The notes under the pieces are model-generated. The model saw only the letters and a program-made list of their open reading frames with translations. It was not told the DNA's origin and ran no database searches. A stretch of DNA of 64,000 bases, taken from NCBI RefSeq assembly GCF_041146395.1, contig NW_027182889.1, positions 124,001-188,000 on the forward strand. The letters are read 5' to 3'. Made by a program: the position numbers and the translations under genes. Positions 54,131 to 63,970 of this stretch are shown in pieces (position 1 is the first letter of the stretch; each line of letters starts with the position of its first letter). This DNA comes from Eulemur rufifrons. Taxonomy: Eukaryota; Chordata; Mammalia; Primates; Lemuridae.

Positions 54131-56641
54131 AATATACAACTATTACGTATCCATAACAGTAAAAAAATAAAAATAATAAAACAATAGTAATTTTAAAAAG
54201 GAAGCGATACTTAACTAAGATCCAAAGGCTGAGCAGGAGTTACACGGGAGCTGGCGTGGAGGGATCTGCAGGGGATGGATGCTCAGAGGACCCTGGTCCA
54301 GAGAGAGGGATCAGTGTATGTCAAGGCCATGCCCAATCTAGGAAAGGAAAGGCCAATGTGGCCAGAGTGAGCAAGGGTCTGCCTGGAGGTGGGGGTCATG
54401 TAATCAGAGTTAGGCCACGATGATCATGTGGGATGCTGTTACAAAAATAACATTTGTAGTCTACCACGTAAGTATATAAAACACTAGTAAGTACACAGCT
54501 GAGTCGGACTCTAGCTTAAGATATACCATGAATAAGGTCCATCAAACAAACAAAAACCACTTAAGAACAGAAACATCTACCAGAATTAACGAAGTAGTCA
54601 TGAAAGTAGATCATTCCTAAGCCAAAAAAGCTTTTCTATACCAATTTTCTTCCTGCCTGAGTTCCAGGAGCTGAGGATTGACACCCTCTTTCCCATAGCT
54701 TTAAGATAAACTCTGAAAAAGTTGAATTGCACAGACATTCCATTTGAAATTCAAATTAAGAGAACACATACTGAAAACATTTCAAGACAATAACTTCTAG
54801 TTACTTGAATTCATTCCATTTTTGTATAAAGTTTATCAAACAGGCCACACTCAATCTCCACAGAGCACTGACTGGCAGCAGTGTACGCTGACGCGCACAA
54901 GCGCACACAAGCGGCATCGTTTTCACCGATTAACTAGCAAGTGTCTTGCTGTTAAGAGCAGCTCGTCCAGCACACTCACCATTTGAGGGACGAAGGGACT
55001 TACACATGGTAATGGACAGATCAAAACACTTATTTTGGCAACAAATGCAGATAATTCTCCGAACCAGCATTTACTGATACTCTCTAATTATGTTATTTAA
55101 TTGATGATGGGCTCACTGCCCATATGCAAAATAACTCCCCTCTTATATGTGATGAAACATAACCTTACTATGTCAAACCTACTTAAAAATCCAAGGCACA
55201 CAAAGCTTCTTGAAAAATATTCTCAAACACAAATGGCATAGTTTCTTTAACTCTATTTGTAGAAAGTTCTACTTGTCACTGTATCAACATTGTAATTATA
55301 GCTAACATGACAGCCACTAGTCATCAGCAGCCCATCTGGCCGAGGGAGGAGAAAGGCACTGCTGGTGCTGTGTGATTAACACGGCTGGTCCCGAGAAAGG
55401 CACCCGATAGCGGGGATGCAAGTTAGAGGGCTGCGCAAGTCAGAACTGCAAATGAGGAATTCAAGACCGGGTGACACCTTTAAAAACTAACTTCTAAATT
55501 TTGTTATGTATATTTTACCACAGTAAAAATAAAATTAAAAAAAAGCTTCTGAAAGTTTCAAGTTTGGGTCCAATTTAGCAATATCTTTTGCACAGCTTTT
55601 CAAGGGACTCAAGAGGCACGCACACAGTACGGAGAAAATGTCATAGCAACTTGGTCTTTGTTCACTCCCATCCCATTCCATTCCGGTGGGCCAGCTTGTC
55701 AGACGAGATCCTGCTCTTAAGCGTGAAAACTACAGAAAGAGAACAACAGCTGAATGGAGAGTGGGGGAGGAAACACCAACTATATGGAAATCCAACACAA
55801 CGGTCACAATCAAAGTCGAAGATATTCCCTTTTTTGTTTGTTTAACTACAGTTCCAAAGTAATAGCAGAGTACTTGTGCAATCATTCTCAAAAGACACAA
55901 ACAGAACTCTAGGTCTTCCAGGACAGCCAACATTTAGTAAGACAAATCAAGGTCCCAGAGGCACCAAATAAAGTCTCAGAGTCTCTGATTTTGAACTCTC
56001 CAAGTTATGCCATTGACTGGGTTTGCACAAACCAAAAATAGTAACTGTTTCAACGGCACTTTTTCCGCAAGCAATATCATCTTACATGTTTTGCTGAATA
56101 AGTCTCATCTTCCCCCCAAAAAGGACCAAAAGATTCTAAGTTTTGCAGTTCAACAACTGTGCACACTTCTACTCCTTAATCGAAAAGGACTGTTAAGGAC
56201 ATTACTCAAATCACTGCAGAAAAAAATCACCACATAACAAACCCTGAAATCTGATTTCTCTACCCAAAAAAGTGCAAAACAACCCTGTTCTTGCAAACGA
56301 ATATAAAACTTCTCATACCCTGCAGAAACCATGAAACCAAGCATGCTACATCTTAACTGTTAGAAGGAAAATGATTTTCAAAGCATAGGCCCCCTCTTAG
56401 ACCAGCTTAATCTTCCAAAGCCTCTTCCAAAACTCCCTGGAAGCTGGTATACAAGACTAGCTTTCCAAAAACACAACAGAAGCAGAAAATCTTAATGGGG
56501 TACCAGGAAGAGTGCAGGCCTCAAGAAAAATCAAGACTTCTCCCCTAAAAAACAACACAGATACAAGATTTAACAGCACAATCCCTCTTTCAGAGGGGAC
56601 TGAATACATGTGGCAGGGCCAACCCTCCACAGACGCACACA

Positions 56642-56648
<7 letters not shown>
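54131..56648. other. Unassigned stretch upstream of the CpG island
   Basis: No gene was recognised. Two weak old-repeat passages: an L2/MIR-like one at about 54205-54410 ('aaaggccaatgtggccagag') and a possible L1M 3' end at about 55475-55540 ('tattttaccacagtaaaaat'). Confidence 0.45.
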
Positions 56649-56678
<30 letters not shown>

Positions 56679-56679
56679 C
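56649..56679. repeat. (CA)n microsatellite
   Basis: An uninterrupted CA run of about 30 bases. Confidence 0.97.
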
Positions 56680-57055
56680 TACCGCCCTGCCAGGGGATGA
56701 TGAAATGAGGAACGGAAATTAACATTTCAGGCAACGTCTCACATTGTTCCTTGAGGCCAAGGGCTGCTGTTGCAGCCGCCACCGCCACCGCTTTCCTCCC
56801 ACCCTCCCTCCCCCGAAACACCCCCCCACGCCGCTGCCCCGCATTCCTGCCCCTCCTCGAGCCTACGCGCGCCTCCTGCAGCCCCGACGCCCCCGGTCCC
56901 AGTTCGCCCGCCCCCTCCGGCTCGGAGCCCGAGAGCCGCCGGCTCCCATTTCAAAACAGCGATAATAATAGTGACGCTGAGAATAACGACAAGAAGAAGA
57001 CGGTGAAGGCGCCCCTCCCGCGGGTCAAAGGTCGGCGCCCCCACTCCCCAGCACC

Positions 57056-57400
57056 CCCGCGCCCGCGGTCGGGCCCCCACGGCCCCCAGGCCCGCCCCGG
57101 AGCCCACGGTCGGCCCCCCACGGCCCCCAGGCCCGCCCCGGAGCCCACGGCCGGCCCCCCACGGCCCCCAGGTCGGTCCCGGAGCCCACGGCCGGCCCCC
57201 CACGGCCCCCAGGCCCGCCCCTGAGCCCACGGCCGGCCCCTCACGGCCCCCAGGCCCGCCCCGGAGCCCACGGTCGGCCCCTCACGGCCCTCAGGCCCGC
57301 CCCGGAGCCCACGGTCGGCCCCCCAGGTCCCCAGGCTCGGCCCGGAGTCCACGGTCGGCCCCTCACGGCCCCCGACCCCCCAAGGCCCGCCCCGAGGCCC
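57056..57400. repeat. 41-bp GC-rich minisatellite in the CpG island
   Basis: The phrase GGAGCCCACGG (with small changes) recurs at 57099, 57140, 57181, 57222, 57263, 57304 and 57344, so the period is 41 bp (the last step is 40). A unit reads roughly CGGTCGGCCCC, CCACGGCCCC, CAGGCCCGCCCC, GGAGCCCA. Because 41 is not a multiple of three, frames rotate through it. The minus strand is the G-rich strand. Confidence 0.95.
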
Positions 57401-57493
57401 GCGGCGCTACTCCACCAGCGGGGGAGGCCTGCAGGCCGCAAGGCCGCTCAAACGCCCGCGCCCGCCCCCGCCCCGGCCGGCGGCGCCTCTCAC

Positions 57494-57800
57494 CCGGCTC
57501 CGAGGGCGGCGCGGCTCCGCGGCGGCTCGGCGGCGGGGCGCAGGCGCTGCCCATGCAGCCCGGGGCTGCGTCTCCCGGGCCGCGCGGCCCGAGCGGGAAG
57601 GCGGCGGCGCGGGCTCCGGCCGGCCGAGTTGCGGGGGCCGGGCGGGAAGCGAGCCCGCCCCTCGGGCGCGCCCAGTGTTTGGCGGGCGACGCGGCTCCCG
57701 GTGCGGGCGCTACTGCGGGGGCGTCTGGCCGCGGGCTCGGCGGCGGCGCCTCCCCGGCTGGGGCCCTCGGTCCATCGCGCGCCGTCTCGGGGCGGCCTCT
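57494..57800 (-). other. Candidate first exon of an unidentified minus-strand gene
   Basis: On the minus strand a good donor (CGG|GTGAGA, GT at 57493-57492) would end an exon at 57494. Upstream, an ATG at 57554-57552 opens a frame giving about 20 residues, MGSACAPPPSRRGAAPPSEP, then splits codon 21 at the junction (phase 1). MG at the start could permit N-myristoylation, but the sequence around the ATG is a weak start context (T at -3), and the exon may be purely 5' UTR. The frame also stays open far upstream, which is common in CpG islands and is not evidence of coding. The exon start near 57.80 kb is my guess from the ATTGG boxes. I do not recognise the peptide, cannot name the gene, and see no downstream exon. 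Confidence 0.4.
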
Positions 57801-57858
57801 GGCTCCAGGACCCAGCGGCGGCTGCGGCGGGCGCCGGCCGCATGAGACACTCCCGCCC

Positions 57859-58139
57859 ATTGGCCCGCCGTATCCGCCACCGCCATTGGCCCGCCCCGGC
57901 CGGGCAGCAGGGGCTGCGCACGTCATGGCGTCGGGAGGAAGTGCGCTAAGCGGGTGAAGGGGCGGGAGGAGGATTGACAGTGTCTGTGACAGACGTGAGG
58001 CGGGACCAGAAGGACGTCCGGGCAACGATTGGTCAAGGTCGTGCGTAAGGATGACGGAATGCGAGGGGTAGCGAGCAACCGGATTGGCTGCCCGTGTCGC
58101 AAAGCGGGTGGGATTTTCGCGTTTGGAGGGAAGGATTGG
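57859..58139. promoter_or_regulatory. Core promoter region with five ATTGG (CCAAT) boxes
   Basis: ATTGG occurs at 57859-57863, 57885-57889, 58028-58032, 58083-58087 and 58135-58139. All have the same orientation, reading CCAAT on the minus strand, which suits NF-Y. Between them lie TGCGCA (57916-57921, NRF1-like), CGTCA with ATGGCG (57921-57929, CRE/YY1-like) and a GC box (about 57959-57965). No TATA box is seen. This is a typical TATA-less, possibly bidirectional housekeeping promoter. Confidence 0.7.
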
Positions 58140-58449
58140 TCTTCCCAAGTGCCGGAATCGAACCGCAACATGCTCCAAAAACCAGGTTGGGTATTGCAGG
58201 ATCAGGAAGGCAAGATGTCAGCCATGCCGGCCGAGCTCCTACTCCAGGTGGACCCGTCATCTCTCGCCTGTTCCCGGGTTGCTGGAACCACGTCCGCCGG
58301 GGCTCCGGGAGACGCAGCTCCGGGCCGCGCCGGTCGTCCCGGGCGGCGGCGGCGTCCTCGCGGCCCTGCCACGGTCCTCCTGCGCGCCTGGGCAGGGGGG
58401 AGGCGGCCCCGCGGGCTCGGAGGGCGGGGGAGGCGGAGAGCGAGAGGCG

Positions 58450-58721
58450 CGGTGGAGCTCGGGCCCGCGCAACTGTCGCCCGCAGGCCTCGGGCCGCTCC
58501 TACTCGGAACGCGGGCCGCGGCTCACCTCGGCCCGGCGGCTGCGCGCTCCCCGCGTCGGTGAAGCGGGGCGCGTGAACCTTCCCTCGCTGTGGGCAGTGA
58601 CAGCCATCGGGACAGGTCGCCTCTGGTCACGTCCTGGGAACCTCTCGGCCTTCAAAAGCTCCCCTTGAGTCTGGAAAGCTGAACCATGAGGGAATCTTGC
58701 AGCTTAGGTCACAGAGCAAAG
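58450..58721 (+). other. Possible divergent (plus-strand) first exon
   Basis: A plus-strand donor AAAG|GTAAAG (exon end 58721) lies just past the CpG island. Several plus frames are open across the island (for example 58084-58668), but none has a recognisable domain. If transcribed, a divergent non-coding RNA is as likely as a coding exon. The start shown is arbitrary. Confidence 0.2.
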
Positions 58722-59145
58722 GTAAAGCACCTCCGCGAGTCAAAGCTGTAGCTGATGCTGCAGGAGCAGCACAGTCTTGCACTTTATCATTTGGTTCTAC
58801 AAAACGCGAAAAAGATGAGAATGCGTGGAGTAATTATTTTGTTAACAAACTCAAGCTAAAATTAAAGTAATCAAGCCCCTGGTAAGTCTGGGCCCTATTT
58901 CAAATGCCTCAGTGTACTCGTCCGGGAGAACTAAACCAAAAACGCTAAATGAACAAAATTGATGCTCCTTTGATGTGTTTGTTTTTGTTTTTCAGTTCTT
59001 TATTTTACTAGGCCGTAAGACAACTGGTAAGCAAAATACTTACAGGGCTCAAATTATGAAATCATGGAATTGCAAATTCCAGAGAGGATGGGGTCAGGAA
59101 GATGGCCTTTTTTAGGCAGCATGCGGTCCAGTTGGGAGAACATTG
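58722..59145. other. Unassigned stretch after the CpG island
   Basis: No gene or repeat was recognised; AT-rich. Confidence 0.5.
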
Positions 59146-59149
59146 TCTT

Positions 59150-59365
59150 GTCAAACTGACTCTGTTGAAATCCCAGCCTTGCCAATGACTGTCACCCTGG
59201 ACACTTTCTCTCTCAAACCCTGTTTCTTATGGGTAAAATGGGAACAAGAAGTCGCACCTATTTCGTAGGCTCGTCAGGAAGATTGAATAAAGAGAATATG
59301 AAACCTGTAGAATAGTACTTGGCACGTATGGGGAGCTTTGTGGAAATATTAGTTATGCTATAACT
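59150..59365 (-). mobile_element. MIR SINE fragment, antisense
   Basis: Phrases 'cttatgggtaaaatgggaac', 'gaagattgaataaagagaat' and 'agaatagtacttggcacgta' match antisense MIR. Confidence 0.78.
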
Positions 59366-59640
59366 AGACTTTGAGACTCCTCCAGGCACCAGATTTTGTT
59401 CTTCCTTCACACAACCAGTAACTTCACTGGATGAGGGTTGAACACCTGATAAAAACAGCCAACCCGTGGGCCAACAAGCATTCATGAAAAGATAATCAAG
59501 GGCTCCCATATTTGCCTCATTGTAACAATTATCTGGTAAAACTGATAGAACTCAGAATCCTGAACCCCATCCTTACCTGTAGAATAAGTCCAAATGGGAG
59601 GGAACTAGGAATTGGTATTTTTTGTTTTGGTCTGTTACAG
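59366..59640. other. Unassigned short gap
   Basis: No feature was recognised. Confidence 0.5.
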
Positions 59641-59777
59641 CAGTGGTCCCCAACCTTTTTGGCACCAGGAACCGTTTTCATGGAAGACAATTTTTCCACT
59701 ACCTCCTGCTGTGTGGCCTGGTTCCTAACAGGCCATGGACTGGTACTGATCCTCGGCCCAGCAGTTGGGGATCCCAA
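59641..59777 (+). mobile_element. hAT-like DNA transposon relic, internally deleted
   Basis: It begins 'cagtggtccccaaccttttt' and ends 'gcagttggggatccc', a terminal inverted repeat pair. About half of the usual element is missing in the middle. Flanks TGTTACAG (59633-59640) and CCTTACAG (59778-59785) share six of eight bases, consistent with an eroded 8-bp hAT duplication. Confidence 0.85.
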
Positions 59778-59849
59778 CCTTACAGTACTTACATTAGGAA
59801 GAATTCAAAAAACATTGACCTACGCCAATGAAATACTCTCTCTAGGAAA

Positions 59850-60037
59850 TTTTTTTTTTCTTACCTTGTCTTGTAAGAGACAGGATATCACTTTGTTGCC
59901 CAGGCTGGAGCATAGTGGTATTCACAAGTGGGATCTTCCCACACTACAGCCTGGAACTCCTGGCTTCGAGCAATCTTCCTGCCTTGGCCCCCCAAAGTAC
60001 TAAATTTACAGGCATGCGCCACTGACCAAGCCCAGCC
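59850..60037 (-). mobile_element. 7SL-like fossil Alu monomer, antisense
   Basis: Read on the minus strand it has 'gatcccacttgtgaatacca' before 'ctccagcctgggcaac'. That resembles the 7SL RNA 3' region (gtgaatagcca then the Alu-type 3' end) more than a dimeric Alu. This points to an old free monomer (FAM/FLAM class). Confidence 0.7.
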
Positions 60038-60356
60038 CTATGTAGGGAGATATGAATAAACAGATAGTTTGCCTTGGAAACTATCTGAAAATATACTAAG
60101 GTAAAAACAAGCTGAATGTCCACAGAAGCAGAACCTGTAAGTAAAAATGCTATGGTAAAGGAATGAAATTTGTAGTAATGTAAAAGAAGCCATTTAATGC
60201 ATTAATTCAAAACTGTTTGAGTGTTTGTTATGGGCCAGGCAGTATATCAAAGACTAGAAATTCACTAAGGAACAGAGCAGGTCTCATCTCTACCACCATT
60301 CGATTTGTCATCAGACGGGGAAAGCACATGCTCATCCAATAACTGGGTAAGCACCT
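60038..60356. other. Mostly unassigned, with a weak L2/MIR-like patch
   Basis: About 60185-60345 includes 'gtttgttatgggccaggcag' and 'aggaacagagcaggtctcat', reminiscent of old L2/MIR-type repeats. Confidence 0.4.
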
Positions 60357-60447
60357 GCCGTGGTCTGAATGTGTTCCCTCAACATTCGTATGTTGAGACC
60401 TAATCCCTAGCGTGATGGTATCGACGGGGGAGCCTTCTGGTAGGCCT
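60357..60447 (+). mobile_element. ERVL-MaLR (MLT1-like) LTR 5' fragment
   Basis: 'gtggtctgaatgtgttccct', 'cgtatgttgagacctaatcc' and 'tagcgtgatggtatcgacgg' match an MLT1-like LTR start. It is cut off where the LINE-1 fragment begins. Confidence 0.65.
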
Positions 60448-60449
60448 AC

Positions 60450-61120
60450 CAAAGTCTTACATTTAGGTCTTTCATTCATTTTGAGTTAATTTTTGCATAT
60501 GGTTTTAGGTAAGAATCTAACTGCATTCTTTTGCACGTGGACATCCAGTTTTCCCAGCACCATGTGCTGACAAGACTGTCCTTTGCCTGGTCAATAGGGT
60601 TGGCATCCTCGTCGAAGGTCTTTGGACCATTTATGTGAGCGCCTGTTTCTGGGCTCTCACTTCCGTTCCATTGGTCTGCATGTCTGCCCTTGTCCCAGTG
60701 CCACACTGTTTTGATGACTGTCGCTTTGTAGTAAGTTCTGAAATGAGGAAATGTGAGTCCTCCAGCTTCATTCTTCCTTTTCAACAATGTTTCGGCTGTT
60801 TGGGGTCCCTTGATCCTCCATATGAATTTTAGGATGGGTTTTTCTATTTCTGCAGAAAACATCACTGGGATTTTGATAAAGATTGCATCGAATCTGTAGA
60901 TCGCTTTGGGTAGTACTGATGTCTTAATAAATGTCAGCTTACTGAATGGAACTGTGTTTGTGGTTCCTTTCCGTGGTACTGTATGGTATGCAGCTGATTT
61001 TTATGAGTTCACTTTGTATCCTGCTACTTTGCTGAATTCACTTATTAGTTCTGACAGTATGTTTGTGGAATCTTTAGGGTTTTGTACATACAAGTTTATA
61101 TCGCCTGCTTTCTACATATA
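60450..61120 (-). pseudogene. LINE-1 ORF2 fragment, antisense
   Basis: The minus frame 60865-60476 translates to an L1 ORF2p C-terminal part. Visible are 'KFIWRIKGPQTAETLLKRKN', 'AGGLTFPHFRTYYKATVIKT' and 'KDSLVSTWCWENWMSTCKRM'. A 129-codon piece is still open, but the frame is lost on both sides (about 60866-61115 continues only at DNA level). It lacks endonuclease and reverse-transcriptase cores and is not functional. Confidence 0.9.
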
Positions 61121-61510
61121 AGACCATATTGTCTCATATTTATGTGAGAAGATAGATAGTTAATCTGCTACCCTATAGTAACCATTTACTATCTCCATGC
61201 ATCCCATAACATGTTGTAAACATCAAATATACACAATAAAGTTTTGTTTATTTATTTATTTCTTCTCTTGCCTAATTAGGCGAAACAGTATCCCTATCAG
61301 TTTTAGTATCATTTTAAAGTCTAAAAATGTGATGTGTTCTTTTCTTTAATTAAGACATCACAAATTGCATGCCTGTAATCCAACTGGGAAGTCTTCCTAA
61401 GTCTTCCCCAGACTTTTCCTGGTAAGGCTGTCACCGTATTGCCTAATGGGTTGCACGTGAGGAAACTCGGCCTGCAGGAAGCAGGGTGTTACTCAGATGG
61501 GAAGATGAAT
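61121..61510. other. Unassigned AT-rich stretch
   Basis: No gene was recognised. A short (TTTA)n run lies at about 61246-61260. Confidence 0.5.
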
Positions 61511-61511
61511 T

Positions 61512-61735
61512 GTGTATTCATTCAGCAAACGTCTGAGTGCCTACTGTGTGCTAGACAGTGTTCTGTGTGCTGTGGCAACAGCAGTGACAAAACAGACAAG
61601 AATACCTTGAACACCTTCACAGACCAGACGGTGCGGGCTCGAAGGGCTGTCTTGAGAGTTCGCAGCTGGTGTGTGACGTGCCAGACACCCCCGTGGGTGG
61701 CCCTGTCCAGTACGGGGCACAGCGCCTGCTCCAGC
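61512..61735 (+). mobile_element. Ancient L2/MIR-like repeat fragment
   Basis: 'gtattcattcagcaaacgtc', 'gagtgcctactgtgtgctag' and 'aacagcagtgacaaaacaga' are typical of a widespread old mammalian repeat (L2/MIR class). Confidence 0.65.
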
Positions 61736-62104
61736 CTCTCCTTGGCTTTTTTTTTTTTTTTTTTTTGTTGAGACAGAGTCTCACTTTGTTGCCCCAGCTA
61801 GAGTGAGTGCCGTGGCGTCAGCTTAGCTCACAGCAACCTCAAACTCCTGGGCTTAAGCGATCCTCCTGTCTCAGCCTCCCGAGTGGCTGGGACTACAGAC
61901 ATGCGCCACTATGCCCGGCTCATTTTTTCTATATAGATTTTTAGTTGTCCATATAATGTCTTTCTATTTTTAGTAGAGACGGGGTCTCACTCTTGCTCAG
62001 GCTGGTCTCGAACTCCTGACCTCTAGCGATCCACCCGCCTCGGCCTCCCAGAGTGCTAGAATTACAGGCGTGAGCCACCGCGCCCGGCCTCTCTCCTTGG
62101 CTTT
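61736..62104 (-). mobile_element. Full-length Alu, antisense, with target-site duplication
   Basis: The body is 61750-62090, with the lemur-type linker in antisense ('tagttgtccatataatgtc'). The 14-bp duplication CTCTCCTTGGCTTT lies at 61736-61749 and 62091-62104. Confidence 0.97.
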
Positions 62105-63435
62105 GTGAAGCAGCCAGAGGTTTAGTGCCCTCAGAGGCCCTGCCTTCCCCAGCCCCTGCAAGTCACCCCTTGGGAGGATGGCTGAGTTAGGCCGTGAAAG
62201 TCGCCGGGACGGCCATTCTCTGGCTGGCGCCGTTCTGGGAATAGCGACAATGCGTCCCTTACAGGATGTTCCGTGCAGAACTTCTCAATAATGCTGAATT
62301 TAGTAAAGATTTCAAATTCCTCAAATCCTCCCTGGGTACGTCAGGATGTCGCCGCCGGACAGGGGCTCCCAGGGGTAATCCTGAGTGCAGTATGACAAGC
62401 TCCCTTTTTAAATGTGTAAAACTCACAGACACCTTTGTCTGGGGGGAAAAGAAAAGATGCTCTTAATAACATTTCCAGGAAACTTAACAAGTAATGTTTC
62501 AAATATGACATGTCTTAAGAAATAGGAGTTGAGTAAATACTTAAAGTGTTGGTGACAGCGTCAGGACGTTGGTGTTGCCTAAGACTAATCTCCGCCCAGA
62601 CTTGCTCAGGCGAAGGTGTCTGTTGTCTAGGAAACGAGGTCCAGGTGGGGCTTCCCGGCTGGTTGGTCGGCAGCTCAGCAGCGTCCCTGAGGAGCTGGGT
62701 TCTTCACCCAAGGCTGCTGCCCCCGGCAACTGCAGAATCCAGGGTCCTAAAGGAGAGAGAGGACTGCAAGAGGGAAGGCATTGCATCAGGATCACCACAG
62801 CTGATGGAGACCACCTGTTTTCAAAGTATGCTCCAGGCGCCCCTGGGGGTCCCCAAGACCCTTTGTGAGGGTCAAGGTCAAAGTATCTTCATGATGACAC
62901 TAAGGGATTGTCTTTCTCACTCTTCCTGTGAGTGTCCTCCGTGTTTTCCAGGGGCCACATGACCTAATGCCATTGCTCTGATAGCTGAGGAGTAGGTGTT
63001 GTGTTTTAAACTTTTCTCCGTTTCAGTGTTAACAGTCAGTATCTACAGATATAACCCACACAAGCAAAAGTTCTTCGGGCTCCTCAGTAATATCTAAGAA
63101 CCTACAGAGGTGCTGAGGCCACAGGGCTTGCGAGCTGCTGGGTTAGACTCACGCTCCGGTGTGGGGTGGCCCTTTGAGAGGCAACATTACACCTGGACAC
63201 GTGCCACCGTTCGTGCCGCAGCACAGACTCAACTGAGGAAATAAGTACCAGTTATGCTGGGGACGAGCCCCAACAAATATAAATACAGTCTTTGAATCAT
63301 ACATTATCTGTTTTCCATACTGAAATCATTGGATCATGAGTATAGAGGTGAACGGGGCTGGTACTCAGTCTTCTGCAGACAAAGCCCCATGGACTCCTCC
63401 CTCCCTGGAGAAACGAGTGCAGGGGTCAGGAACAC
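62105..63435. other. Unassigned non-coding stretch
   Basis: No gene was recognised. Plus frames at 62546-62962 (138 codons) and 62569-62868 overlap in different frames without known motifs. Confidence 0.45.
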
Positions 63436-63439
63436 ACCC

Positions 63440-63645
63440 TCGGGAGCAGACGGCCTGCGTCCAACCCCACCTCTGCCCCACACGAACCGCGTGACTTTAA
63501 CAAGGTGTTTGCCTCTCAGGGCGTCAGTGTCCCCGTCAACACTGGGCTCACGACAGCACCTACCAGGTAGGACCCTTACGAAGACAAACACGCCCAATGT
63601 GGTTAGAACCGCGTGCAGCACACGCAAGTGTTAACTGTTATTACA
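63440..63645 (-). mobile_element. MIR SINE fragment, antisense
   Basis: 'gtgactttaacaaggtgttt', 'gcctctcagggcgtcagtgt' and 'aagtgttaactgttatt' fit antisense MIR, including its tRNA-derived head order. Confidence 0.68.
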
Positions 63646-63970
63646 AAGCTAAGAAAATACTTAAGGCTGTGGACGTCATTTCATATTCTCTTTCAGTAGT
63701 CATCCTGCAATATGTCGATTATTGAATAATCGACATGGAAGCGTTGTGCTGTGGACTGTCACGGGACAGCCTGGGCGTCCGAGGTGCAAATGCAGCACTG
63801 GCTGCCGGCTGCCGGGTGGGTGCCCTGCGGGGGCCTTACAGAGCGCTTAGGTCTGGAAGATTGAGTTGAGTATTACTAGACAGAGGTGAGCACCTCAATG
63901 TCGGGGAGATACGCGGGTCCACTTAGTAGAAGCACAGGGAGTTTGTGGGGAAATTGCAAAAGGCAGTGTG
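63646..63970. other. Unassigned short stretch
   Basis: No gene was recognised. It contains a short palindrome-like phrase, 'gtcgattattgaataatcgac', at 63715-63735. Confidence 0.5.

Larger units (their letters stand above)
56740..58600. promoter_or_regulatory. CpG island
   Basis: About 1.9 kb that is very rich in G, C and CpG, sharply different from the AT-rich flanks. It contains the 41-bp minisatellite, a candidate minus-strand first exon and a cluster of ATTGG boxes. CpG retention implies germline hypomethylation, hence a constitutive promoter. Confidence 0.93.

Noticed and set aside
57553..57957. Plus-strand 134-codon frame and neighbours (58029-58668)
   Set aside because: Overlapping stop-free frames in all phases of a CpG island with no domain; not separable from chance.
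58154..58164. Perfect tRNA/Pol III B-box on the minus strand (GGTTCGATTCC)
   Set aside because: No A box at the proper distance, no acceptor stem, and the T stem has a mismatch. Probably chance or a degraded tRNA piece.
57363..58178. 271-codon minus frame across the CpG island
   Set aside because: GC-rich DNA lacks stop codons by chance. The frame runs through the promoter boxes and past the donor. Only the short part after 57554 is kept as a weak exon candidate.
60476..60865. 129-codon minus frame as a host gene
   Set aside because: The translation is recognisably the LINE-1 ORF2 C-terminal region, a transposon relic.
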